13,765 nucleotides of DNA from Hyphomicrobiaceae bacterium (GTDB lineage: Bacteria > Pseudomonadota > Alphaproteobacteria > Rhizobiales > JAKIUO01). The notes below the pieces were generated by a model. It was not told the DNA's origin. It saw only the letters and a program-made list of their open reading frames with translations, and searched no databases. Shown piece by piece: positions 1-7,157 of the stretch; position 1 is the stretch's first letter; every line of letters starts with the position of its first letter. The DNA is taken from NCBI GenBank assembly GCA_021647535.1, contig JAKIUO010000075.1, positions 1 to 13,765 of the forward strand, written 5' to 3'. A program made the position numbers and the translations under genes.

Positions 1-1637
1 CGCGCGGCTGCCCATCTATTGCCCACGGGCGACGAAACACTGCCACGCCCCCCCTGTCTGCGTTCGGCAGCCAAAGATAGGGGCGCGGCCTTTTTCAAAA
101 CAACTTCACTGGTCATGCCATCAGGATCAGTGATTGTAACCGAGCCATTGCCCCATTTCCACTTGGCCTGTTTTTTCCCCCACTGATAAGGCTCAATAGC
201 GACCAATCTGGCTTTCTTCAAATCGATCAGCGCTGTATATTCAAGAGAGACAGCCTGTTCCCCCTCGCCCTTCATGCCCGCAAAATAGCGCAACTGGCCA
301 ATGCCTCTCCAGGCCCCTTTCATCGGGGTCCACTGGATCAGTCTTGGCTCTCCCTTGCCATAGGTTTCAATAAATCCATACAAATAGGGGTAGCGCTCAT
401 TATAAATATAATATTTGCCATCTGGCAGCTGAGACAATGACCAGCCGGCAACCTGCTCGCCTATCAGTTTGCCTTCATAGGTTGGCAAAGTCCCCGTCAG
501 GCGTTTCAAGCCTGCCCTGCTGCCGCTCAAAAAACGATCTGCAGCCAGAGAGCGCCGATAAAAGTTTATGGCCTCTTCCTTGTTTTTGCCGATTTCATAA
601 ATCTGCGCAATCAGCTTGGGAGCTTCAGCATTCGCAGCATTGACCTTAAGAACCGTATTAAAATCATCCAGCGCATTTTCATATTCCTTTTGGCGTTTGG
701 CGATTTTGCCTCGGCTCAAAAAGGCCAGATAGCCGTTTGGATCCAGCTCGACTGATTTATCGGCATCACTAAAGGCTTTTTCATATTTTTTCAGCACACC
801 AAATGACAAGCCACGCAGCGCATAGGCGTTGGCATGGCCGGGGGCCAGATCAATAACCTTTGTGAAATCAGCAATAGCGGGAGGGTGACTGCCCTGCTTT
901 TGATAGAGTTTGCCTCTTTCATAATAAAGCTCGGGCTGCAAGCGCGCCAGACTAATCGCGTGGGTATAATCTTTTATGGCTTCGCTGCTTCGTCCCAGTT
1001 CCGCAAAAGCCCGTGCGCGCGACAGAAAAACCATGCCATAGGTTTTATTGAGCTTCACGGCGCGCGACAAATCTCGCATGGCAGCATAATTTTTGCCCTT
1101 GGACAAAAAAGCACGGCCTCGCCCATTATGGGGAACAGCATTCAGGGCCAGAAATTTTACCGCGAGGGTGAAATCAATAATGGCTTCATCAATCTTGCTC
1201 AATTCAAAATAGGCACTGCCTCTATTATTATAAGCAACGCCATAAGTCGGCGCGATCTCGATGGCCTTACTATAGGCCTGCAGCGCTTTTTCATAGTTGT
1301 TCTGGTCCATATAGACATTGCCCATATTATTATAGACCTGTGGATATTGGGCATTCAGTTCGATGGCTTTATTAAAATCGGCAAGTGCCAGACCAGGTTG
1401 TTGCAGCCGCCAGCGCGCAACACCGCGATCACTATGTATGCTCGCTTTGCGGATCGGCGAAAGCTTGTCATATTCAAGAGCACGATCATAGGACGATATC
1501 GCACTCTCAAATTTACCGCGCAACAAAGCAGCTGCGCCCTGCCGCACCAGCAATACAGATCGCTCTGCCACCGTTTCGGCCATGAGAGCTGAAGGTATGG
1601 ATAAAAAAGCTAGAAGCAGGAAAACCGGTATTCTCAT
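1..1637 (-). CDS. Secreted tetratricopeptide-repeat (TPR) protein, 3' end outside window
   Basis: Read on the minus strand, an ATG at 1637 opens a frame that stays open to the left edge (at least 545 codons), so the C-terminus is missing. Residues 1-20 (MRIPVFLLLAFLSIPSALMA) look like a Sec signal peptide, placing the protein in the periplasm or envelope. From about residue 25 to 360 there are roughly nine TPR-like units, recognisable by repeated 'A..DF.KAIEL.P....Y...G' spacing, for example NNMGNVYMDQNNYEKALQAY. TPR arrays are protein-interaction scaffolds; no enzymatic domain is visible. After about residue 375 comes a non-TPR region rich in Trp, Tyr and Gly (for example YYIYNERYPYLYGF) of unknown fold. 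No strong Shine-Dalgarno precedes the ATG. The gene is divergent from glnB. The exact partner and role cannot be read from the sequence. Confidence 0.85.
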   Translation of the reverse strand, partial: MRIPVFLLLAFLSIPSALMAETVAERSVLLVRQGAAALLRGKFESAISSYDRALEYDKLSPIRKASIHSDRGVARWRLQQPGLALADFNKAIELNAQYPQVYNNMGNVYMDQNNYEKALQAYSKAIEIAPTYGVAYNNRGSAYFELSKIDEAIIDFTLAVKFLALNAVPHNGRGRAFLSKGKNYAAMRDLSRAVKLNKTYGMVFLSRARAFAELGRSSEAIKDYTHAISLARLQPELYYERGKLYQKQGSHPPAIADFTKVIDLAPGHANAYALRGLSFGVLKKYEKAFSDADKSVELDPNGYLAFLSRGKIAKRQKEYENALDDFNTVLKVNAANAEAPKLIAQIYEIGKNKEEAINFYRRSLAADRFLSGSRAGLKRLTGTLPTYEGKLIGEQVAGWSLSQLPDGKYYIYNERYPYLYGFIETYGKGEPRLIQWTPMKGAWRGIGQLRYFAGMKGEGEQAVSLEYTALIDLKKARLVAIEPYQWGKKQAKWKWGNGSVTITDPDGMTSEVVLKKAAPLSLAAERRQGGRGSVSSPVGNRWAAA

Positions 1638-1654
1638 TTAATCGCTCTGTCTTA

Positions 1655-1670
1655 TTTGTTTGTTTGTTTG
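1655..1670. repeat. (TTTG)x4 tetranucleotide tract
   Basis: Four perfect TTTG units lie 18 bp upstream of the TPR gene start, in its presumed leader. It is a short simple repeat, non-coding, in a position where a length change could alter spacing to the ribosome site. Confidence 0.7.
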
Positions 1671-1815
1671 CTGGATGAGGCCGTCTTGCATGATTCGAAT
1701 AGGACAATAATAGTATCATCTGGCATTTTTATACAATCCATCCGATTTTTGTGAGCCAGCCACCTGTAGCACTCCATCGTTAAGCCGTAAATTAGACCAT
1801 ATCATGCTGCCCGTC

Positions 1816-1842
1816 TTGCGAAAAGACCAACAGTTTTCGCAA
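1816..1842. other. Perfect 9-bp inverted repeat in TPR-glnB intergenic region
   Basis: TTGCGAAAA at 1816-1824 and TTTTCGCAA at 1834-1842 are exact reverse complements separated by 9 bases. No T-run follows on either strand, so it is not a classical terminator; it could be an operator or an RNA hairpin. A second, weaker hairpin (CGGGGA 1907-1912 with TCCCCG 1924-1929) lies nearby. Function unknown. Confidence 0.5.
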
Positions 1843-1979
1843 AAAATAACACGCTCTGACAGTTCTGCTCTGCGCCTCAACAAGCTCTTGGTATGCTCCA
1901 GGCGTTCGGGGACAAGTTTTTTATCCCCGCTGACTGCTTGAGTTTTCGGCACATTGATGATTAATTAGGCACGAGTTGA

Positions 1980-2004
1980 GGGCAATGAATTTTTCAAATT
2001 GCCC
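1980..2004. other. 7-bp inverted repeat upstream of the sigma-54 promoter
   Basis: GGGCAAT at 1980-1986 pairs with ATTGCCC at 1998-2004, and the loop can extend the stem with GAA/TTC. It ends about 50 bp upstream of the -24 element, within the zone where activators bind, but it does not match the NtrC consensus (TGCAC...GTGCA). The region from here to 2054 is strongly A+T rich, which would suit DNA bending. Its role is inferred only from position. Confidence 0.4.
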
Positions 2005-2054
2005 AAAACAACATAACCAAATGTAATTTAACGGTTATTTTTCGTTTTTTAAAT

Positions 2055-2070
2055 TGGCACAGAACATGCT
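2055..2070 (+). promoter_or_regulatory. Sigma-54 (-24/-12) promoter of glnBA
   Basis: TGGCAC-N5-ATGCT occupies 2055-2070. The invariant GG (2056-2057) and GC (2068-2069) are separated by exactly 10 bp, as RpoN promoters require, and only one base of the TTGCW half departs from consensus. The predicted transcript start is near 2081. Sigma-54 promoters controlled by NtrC are well known in front of alphaproteobacterial glnB. I did not find a clear NtrC site upstream. The leader begins with an inverted repeat (GTTAAT 2082-2087, ATTAAC 2093-2098) that would form a small hairpin at the very 5' end. Confidence 0.75.
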
Positions 2071-2139
2071 TACTAGTCAGGGTTAATGCAAGATTAACAC
2101 TCCTCGTTTGAAGGCTTGTGAGCGCAGAAAAGGTGGTGA

Positions 2140-2484
<345 letters not shown>

Positions 2485-2538
2485 CAGGTTGGGTCAACGT
2501 CTGGCGCACCTGCCAAGCGAATATTACAGGACTATTTG

Positions 2539-4239
2539 ATGGTTGATCAGGAAAAAGAATTCAAGCTTCTAAAAGAATTGCAGCAGATACTGGAGCGCCA
2601 GCCGAAAGAGGGACTGACAGAAGAAGAGAAGGCTTTTTATGAAGATACCCATCGAAAACTGAATGAAGTAAAAGTTCTGTTTGAAGGGGGCGAGCGTCCC
2701 CTTTTGAATAGGGACAATCAAACAGCTCATGCAGCCAGCCTTCCGGCTGTACCGACCACGGCTATGGGTTCAGGTGAACCAGCCAATACACAAAATCAAA
2801 GTTTATTTGCATCAGAAAAGGGGACTAATATGTCAGATGCCAGTGCAATCCTTGCGCGAATTAAAGACGAAGAAATTAAATTTGTGGATCTTCGATTTAC
2901 CGATCCAAGAGGCAAAATGCAGCATCTTACGATGGACATCGCCTTGATGGATGCCGAAGCTTTTGCCGATGGCGTACCTTTCGATGGTTCGTCAATCGCG
3001 GGCTGGAAAGCCATCAACGAAAGCGATATGCTGTTGATGCCTGTGCCTGAAACCGCCCATATAGACCCTTTCTATGGTCAAAAAACCCTGGCAGTCTTCT
3101 GCGATATTCTCGAACCCAATAGTGGTGAGCGCTATTCTCGCGATCCGCGCGGTACAGCCAAAAAAGCCGAGGCCTATCTGGCAGCAACCGGCATTGGCGA
3201 TCAGGCCTTTTTTGGTCCTGAACCAGAATTTTTCCTGTTTGATGATGTCCGCTTCAATTCAGACCCCTATAATACCGGTTTCAAGCTTGATGATGTTGAG
3301 CTGCCAACCAATACCGGCCGCAAATTCGAAACCGGCAATATGGGCCATCGCCCACGCACCAAGGGCGGTTACTTCCCTTGCAACCCTATTGACAGCTGCC
3401 AGGACATCCGTTCTGAAATGCTCACTGTCATGCAGTCCATGGGTGTCTCGACTGAAAAGCACCATCATGAAGTGGCCTCGGCCCAACATGAGCTCGGCAT
3501 GAAATTCGCCAGCCTGACTGCATCGGCTGACAGTGTACAGATCTATAAATATGTCGTACACAATGTTGCTGATACTTATGGCAAAACCGCTACCTTCATG
3601 CCAAAGCCCGTCTTTGGTGATAACGGCACAGGTATGCATGTCCATCAGTCGATTTTCAAGGGCGGCCAACCTGTCTTTGCTGGCAATATGTATGCTGACC
3701 TGTCTCAGGAATGCCTCTGGTATATTGGTGGTGTCCTGTCCCATGCCAAGGCATTGAATGCCTTCACCAACCCCTCAACCAACAGCTATAAGCGTCTGGT
3801 GCCAGGTTATGAAGCACCAGTTCTGCTGGCCTATTCCGCCAAGAACCGTTCTGCTTCTTGCCGTATCCCGCATGTCGCCAACCCCAAGGGCAAACGTATG
3901 GAAATCCGCTTCCCGGATCCAACCGCCAACCCCTATCTGTGCTTTGCCGCCATGCTGATGGCTGGCCTTGATGGCATCGAAAACAAAACCGACCCAGGTG
4001 AAGCCATGGACAAGGATCTTTATGATCTGCCGCCAGCAGAACTTGCCAACATCCCCACAGTTTGTGGCAGTTTGCGCGAAGCTCTCGCGGCTGTTCAGGC
4101 CGACCGGGCCTTCTTGACAAAGGGTGGTGTTTTCACCGACGAGCAGATTGATGCCTATGTCGAGTTGAAAAAAGAAGAATGTGATCGCTATGACATGACA
4201 CCTCACCCTGTTGAGTTCGACATGTATTACAGCGTCTAA
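2539..4239 (+). CDS. glnA: Type I glutamine synthetase with an in-frame 97-residue N-terminal extension
   Basis: GlnA makes glutamine from glutamate, ammonia and ATP as a cytoplasmic dodecamer. The canonical enzyme starts at ATG 2830 ([13 protein letters not shown]) with a good AAGGGGA ribosome site at 2818-2824. From there it is 469 residues, the same length as E. coli GlnA, and the adenylylation tyrosine in KDLYDLPP is residue 398 counting Met, matching the GSI-beta site. [10 protein letters not shown], the ATP-site motif [16 protein letters not shown] and [13 protein letters not shown] are intact. The same frame is open upstream to ATG 2539 (or TTG 2536), which has its own AGGA site at 2528-2531. 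This gives a possible 566-residue form. The extension starts with about 50 charged helix-forming residues ([18 protein letters not shown]) followed by a Gln/Ala/Pro/Ser-rich linker. It follows glnB by 54 bp with no terminator between. Which start is used is undecided; both may be. Confidence 0.9.
   Translation: MVDQEKEFKLLKELQQILERQPKEGLTEEEKAFYEDTHRKLNEVKVLFEGGERPLLNRDNQTAHAASLPAVPTTAMGSGEPANTQNQSLFASEKGTNMSDASAILARIKDEEIKFVDLRFTDPRGKMQHLTMDIALMDAEAFADGVPFDGSSIAGWKAINESDMLLMPVPETAHIDPFYGQKTLAVFCDILEPNSGERYSRDPRGTAKKAEAYLAATGIGDQAFFGPEPEFFLFDDVRFNSDPYNTGFKLDDVELPTNTGRKFETGNMGHRPRTKGGYFPCNPIDSCQDIRSEMLTVMQSMGVSTEKHHHEVASAQHELGMKFASLTASADSVQIYKYVVHNVADTYGKTATFMPKPVFGDNGTGMHVHQSIFKGGQPVFAGNMYADLSQECLWYIGGVLSHAKALNAFTNPSTNSYKRLVPGYEAPVLLAYSAKNRSASCRIPHVANPKGKRMEIRFPDPTANPYLCFAAMLMAGLDGIENKTDPGEAMDKDLYDLPPAELANIPTVCGSLREALAAVQADRAFLTKGGVFTDEQIDAYVELKKEECDRYDMTPHPVEFDMYYSV
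2818..2832 (+). promoter_or_regulatory. Internal ribosome site and canonical start of glnA
   Basis: AAGGGGA (2818-2824) stands five bases before ATG 2830. It lies inside the longer glnA frame and exactly at the point where homology to ordinary glutamine synthetases should begin, so a normal 469-residue enzyme can be translated independently of the upstream start. Confidence 0.7.
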
Positions 4240-4262
4240 AATGCTTGAACTTCAGAGTTAAG

Positions 4263-4298
4263 AAAGGGAGCAGAGCCAGGCGGTTTTGCTCCTTTTTT
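4263..4298 (+). terminator. Rho-independent terminator of glnBA
   Basis: GGAGCA (4267-4272) pairs with TGCTCC (4287-4292). The stem extends with a G-T and A-T pairs, and six T residues follow at 4293-4298. It lies 23 bp after the glnA stop. Confidence 0.85.
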
Positions 4299-4348
4299 CT
4301 ATTTGCACCATGCGTGACCAATCGCTCTTTCGTGCACACTGTCAAATC

Positions 4349-4357
4349 TGCTATAAT
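4349..4357 (+). promoter_or_regulatory. Extended -10 promoter upstream of the hydroxylase gene
   Basis: TGCTATAAT is a perfect -10 hexamer (4352-4357) with the upstream TGn extension. No good -35 is present at 16-18 bp, which is usual for extended -10 promoters. Transcription would start near 4364, about 15 bp before the inserted repeat element at 4381, so that element would be carried in the leader of the mRNA. Confidence 0.5.
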
Positions 4358-4380
4358 CTTATTCAGCATCTATCAATAAG

Positions 4381-4575
4381 CAGGGTAATTCAATTCTCAC
4401 GCAAACTCGCTGGGCGACGGGGCCAGCCCCGAAGCCCGCTGGAGGACCGCCCTCCAGACCTCCCGTTTTTCTATTTTAAAGATCAAAAAGGGGTGGGTTT
4501 GGGAGGTCTCCTCCCAAGTGGGTGTGGGCGACAGCCCACTTGCGCAGCAAGCTTTTTGAGAACTGAATGACCCTG
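4381..4575 (+). mobile_element. MITE-like element, copy 1 (195 bp), with 9-bp target duplication
   Basis: The left end reads CAGGGTAATTCAATTCT and the right end AGAACTGAATGACCCTG; these are imperfect terminal inverted repeats of 17 bp. Perfect 9-bp direct repeats ATCAATAAG flank it at 4372-4380 and 4576-4584, as expected of a target-site duplication. It has no credible ORF; a 94-codon frame crossing it has no protein-like features. Inside are a hairpin (CTGGAGG 4439-4445 with CCTCCAG 4451-4457) and, toward the right end, GTGGGC-GACA-GCCCAC. Positions 4472-4575 match the reverse complement of 5843-5946 in copy 2 with about nine mismatches in 104. The 9-bp duplication excludes IS630/Tc1 (TA) as its source; the autonomous partner is not in this window. 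Confidence 0.85.
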
Positions 4576-4603
4576 ATCAATAAGCCAAAGACGGAGCACG
4601 CAG

Positions 4604-5836
4604 ATGAGCGATACAGCAAAAATGAAACATTATGATGTAGCAATTATCGGTGCGGGCGCAACCGGCTTGACGGCAGCCTGTGCGATGGCTGAAGAAGGAC
4701 TGGAGATTGTCTGTTTTGATAAAAGCTTTGGCTTTGAAGGGGAAAAAAAAGGCGATACCCGCACCATCGCTCTGCTGCAAAACTCGGTCTATCTGTTGCA
4801 AAATATCAGTGTCTGGGAAAAATGTCTGCCTTTTGCCGAACCTCTCAATATCATGAAAGTCGTGGATGATACCGGACGCTTCCCCCCTGTCCCCTCTGCC
4901 AGCTTCAAGGCCAGCGAACTGGGGCCAGACCCCTTTGGCTACAATATACCCAATGACCGGCTGGTCTCGGCGCTGGCAGAACATGCCGCCACTAGCTCCG
5001 ACATCACCTTGAGCCAGACCAAACGGGTGGTCAGTATCAAAAACCGCGCCGACAAAGCCATCATCACGCCAGTTGATGGTAACCCGGTCAGTGCCTCTCT
5101 CGTGGTCGGTGCTGACGGCGCGCACTCACTGGCCCGTGCGCAGGCCGGTATTAAAACCAATAGCTGGAACTATAATCAAACGGCGATCGCCTGCTGGTTC
5201 GAGCACTCATTGCCCCACCAGAACATATCCACAGAATTTCACCGCAAAGCCGGGCCGCTGGTTGTCGTTCCCATGCAGGGCAATAAATGCGGGTTGGTCT
5301 GGGTTGAAACGCCCGCCAATGCCAACCGTCTGATGGATCTTGATGAGGCCGAATTTGCGCGCCAGCTCAAAGAGGCCGTGCATGGTAGTCTTGGCACTAT
5401 TAACAAGGTCAGTAGGCGCAGCGCTTTTCCGCTTTCAGGACTGGTTGCCAACCGTTTTGCCAAAGGGCGCACTGTACTGGTCGGTCATGCGGCCCATGTT
5501 CTGCCGCCGATTGGGGCGCAGGGACTTAATCTTGGTTTGCGAGATGCCGCAATGATTGCCGATATTGCTGGCAAGGCTTTTATCCGCGCTGAAGATCTGG
5601 GCGGAGCCGGAGTGATTGCCGAATATGACCGCCAGCGCCGCAGCGATATCATGAGCCGCACCTTCGCTGTCGATTTCCTCAACCGCACCCTGCTGCATGG
5701 CTGGTTTCCCCCGCTGCAAGCGACCCGGGCCATTGGCGTCGGGCTGTTAAAGCTGTTGCCGCCTTTACGCAAGGCGGTTATGCGCGAAGGCATCGCCCCG
5801 CAAAGAAATTTGCCCCCCTTGATGTATTCTCGCTAA
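4604..5836 (+). CDS. UbiH/UbiF/UbiL-family FAD-dependent hydroxylase
   Basis: This 410-residue protein is a class A flavoprotein monooxygenase of the family that hydroxylates the ubiquinone ring, with family-typical length. The N-terminal Rossmann motif GAGATG is at residues 16-21, the DTRTIALL segment follows at about 50, the VVGADG motif is at 167-172, and the third FAD motif followed by IGAQGLNLGLRD is at about 294-313. In that motif the usual GD/GE-AAH reads GHAAH, with His at 295. The family suggests ubiquinone biosynthesis in a membrane-associated complex; which ring carbon is modified cannot be told from sequence. The start ATG 4604 has GGAG at 4593-4596; an alternative ATG at 4622 would lose six residues. 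The gene is bracketed by two inverted MITE-like elements, so its native leader and 3' flank are both altered. Confidence 0.85.
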   Translation: MSDTAKMKHYDVAIIGAGATGLTAACAMAEEGLEIVCFDKSFGFEGEKKGDTRTIALLQNSVYLLQNISVWEKCLPFAEPLNIMKVVDDTGRFPPVPSASFKASELGPDPFGYNIPNDRLVSALAEHAATSSDITLSQTKRVVSIKNRADKAIITPVDGNPVSASLVVGADGAHSLARAQAGIKTNSWNYNQTAIACWFEHSLPHQNISTEFHRKAGPLVVVPMQGNKCGLVWVETPANANRLMDLDEAEFARQLKEAVHGSLGTINKVSRRSAFPLSGLVANRFAKGRTVLVGHAAHVLPPIGAQGLNLGLRDAAMIADIAGKAFIRAEDLGGAGVIAEYDRQRRSDIMSRTFAVDFLNRTLLHGWFPPLQATRAIGVGLLKLLPPLRKAVMREGIAPQRNLPPLMYSR

Positions 5837-5842
5837 AACAGG

Positions 5843-6052
5843 TCGGGCAATTCAATTCTCTAAAAGCTTGCTACGCAAGTGGGCTGTCGCCCACACCCAC
5901 TTGAGAGGAGCCCTCCCAAACCCACCCCTTTTTGATCTTTAAAATAAGATTGAAGGGGTTCGGGGAAGGCCTTCCCCGAATGGGCCACGGAGCAGACAGA
6001 GCGCGATAGCCCTTTCGCGAAGCGAGTTCTGCGTTAGAATTGAATTGCCCTG
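5843..6052 (-). mobile_element. MITE-like element, copy 2 (210 bp), inverted relative to copy 1
   Basis: GGGCAATTCAATTCT (5845-5859) and AGAATTGAATTGCCC (6036-6050) are perfect 15-bp terminal inverted repeats. Allowing for the two outermost bases, the element is flanked by perfect 9-bp direct repeats TAAAACAGG at 5834-5842 and 6053-6061. The left duplication includes the TAA stop of the hydroxylase gene. The gene-proximal 104 bp (5843-5946) are the inverted counterpart of 4472-4575. The distal half differs and contains a perfect 22-bp palindrome at 5959-5980 centred on AAGGCCTT, where copy 1 has a different hairpin. It encodes nothing recognisable. Confidence 0.88.
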
Positions 6053-6081
6053 TAAAACAGGCCAGAAAAGATGCGATTATA

Positions 6082-6110
6082 TTGACATTTGGCGCTGCAC
6101 TGGAAATGCT
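6082..6110 (+). promoter_or_regulatory. Candidate sigma-70-type promoter of the acyltransferase gene
   Basis: A perfect TTGACA at 6082-6087 is followed after 17 bp by AATGCT (6105-6110), which keeps only the key second A and last T of the -10 consensus. It lies just downstream of the second repeat element and 63 bp before the start codon, so the acyltransferase probably has its own promoter. The leader also contains a CTGTG/CACAG hairpin at 6124-6137. Confidence 0.45.
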
Positions 6111-6172
6111 GCGCTCAGCTGGTCTGTGTTCACACAGCCCCCTATTCAGGATAAATAGCAATCGAGGTTTGA

Positions 6173-7078
6173 ATGGCCCTTCTTACGCAGCTGCGCTATG
6201 GCGTTGAATATCTGGCTTTGCGCACGGTAATTGGCATCGTAAGACTGGTGCCTCTCGACAAGGCGGTTCCCCTGTCAGCCTGGACCTGGCGCAAACTGGC
6301 TCCCCTTGGCAAAAGACGCCATAAGCGTGCCCTTGATAATCTGGCCATTGCTTTTCCCGAAAAAACACCAGAACAGCGCGAGCAGATCGCTCTTGATGCC
6401 TGGTCCAATCTGGGGCGCGTGATGGTTGAGACCATGCAACTTGACCGTATTTTGCAACAGCCCGAACGCATTGAAGTCATCAACAAGGACACCATTGAAC
6501 GGTATCGCGGCAAATTGGGCTCGCTGATCTGCTGCTCCTTGCATACCGGCAATTGGGAACTGGCGAGCTGGCCGCTTGTTGAAATAGAAGCACACTCAGC
6601 CGCCATATACAGACTTGTCAACAATCCTTACGTCGATGCCTATTTGCGCAAGCAACGAGAGCGTCTTTATCCTGATGGCATGTTTTCACGTGGCGCGACA
6701 GGCATAAACCGGGCAGCTGGCCTCAATACGGCTCGTCATATTGGTAGCTATCTGCGACAAGGCGGGCGGATCGGTATGCTCGTTGACCTTTATGACAGAC
6801 GTGGCATTGAGGTGCCTTTTTTTGGTCGCGAGGCCTCTTCATCGGTCTTTCCAGCCCTGCTGGCTCGTCGAATTGGCTGCCGTATATGGCTCGGGCGCTG
6901 CATCCGCATTAATGAAGAATCGCGCTTCAAAGTCGAAATGGTCGAGATCAAAGTCCCCTTTAGTGACAACAAGGATGAGGACATCAAAGCCATAACCACC
7001 TCCATCCAAGGTCAATTTGAAGAATGGATCAGAGAATATCCCGAGCAATGGATGTGGTCAAACCGCAAATGGTCTTGA
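6173..7078 (+). CDS. Lysophospholipid/lipid A acyltransferase (LpxL/HtrB family)
   Basis: A 301-residue protein of the LpxL/LpxM/HtrB family, which transfers acyl chains from acyl-ACP to a lipid A precursor or related lipid at the inner membrane. The catalytic HX4E motif is HTGNWE at residues 124-129. Family features also include the N-terminal hydrophobic helix (YGVEYLALRTVIGIVRLVPL) with the basic KRRHKRALDNLAIAFPE segment, a GMLVDLYDRRGIEVPFFGRE strand-turn region, and the C-terminal YPEQWMWSNRKW. Length is normal for the family. ATG 6173 has GAGG at 6164-6167, six bases upstream. The precise acceptor (primary, secondary or very-long-chain transfer) cannot be assigned. Confidence 0.9.
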   Translation: MALLTQLRYGVEYLALRTVIGIVRLVPLDKAVPLSAWTWRKLAPLGKRRHKRALDNLAIAFPEKTPEQREQIALDAWSNLGRVMVETMQLDRILQQPERIEVINKDTIERYRGKLGSLICCSLHTGNWELASWPLVEIEAHSAAIYRLVNNPYVDAYLRKQRERLYPDGMFSRGATGINRAAGLNTARHIGSYLRQGGRIGMLVDLYDRRGIEVPFFGREASSSVFPALLARRIGCRIWLGRCIRINEESRFKVEMVEIKVPFSDNKDEDIKAITTSIQGQFEEWIREYPEQWMWSNRKWS

Positions 7079-7117
7079 AAAAAGGCCCTGATCGATGTGC
7101 TCAATCAGGGCCTTCTT
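7079..7117. terminator. Bidirectional terminator between convergent genes
   Basis: AAGGCCCTGAT (7082-7092) and ATCAGGGCCTT (7104-7114) form a perfect 11-bp stem with an 11-base loop. On the minus strand it is followed by a run of at least five T residues (the A-run at 7079-7083), on the plus strand only by CTT. It begins right after the acyltransferase stop and serves that gene and the convergent IalB-family gene. Confidence 0.88.
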
Positions 7118-7157
7118 AAAAAGAGATAGATAAAATCCAAACCCTTCTAAGAGGTTT

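Noticed and set aside
834..1592. 252-codon plus-strand frame opposite the TPR gene
   Set aside because: It is the antisense shadow of a repetitive TPR coding sequence, which has a signal peptide and clear TPR units on the other strand.
1716..1952. Minus-strand 78-codon frame between the TPR gene and glnB
   Set aside because: GTG start, no ribosome site, no recognisable motif, and it runs across several hairpins; more likely a chance frame in regulatory DNA.
1950..2054. NtrC binding sites upstream of the glnB promoter
   Set aside because: I looked for TGCAC-type inverted pairs and saw only isolated GGCAC half-matches, not a convincing site.
4286..4570. 94-codon plus-strand frame downstream of glnA
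   Set aside because: It covers the terminator and most of a repeat element; the translation is low-complexity and explained by the repeat.
4372..6061. Composite transposon carrying the hydroxylase gene
   Set aside because: Each flanking element has its own different 9-bp duplication, so they inserted independently; no duplication brackets the whole unit.
5871..6161. 96-codon minus-strand frame after the hydroxylase gene
   Set aside because: It translates the second repeat element; no protein features.
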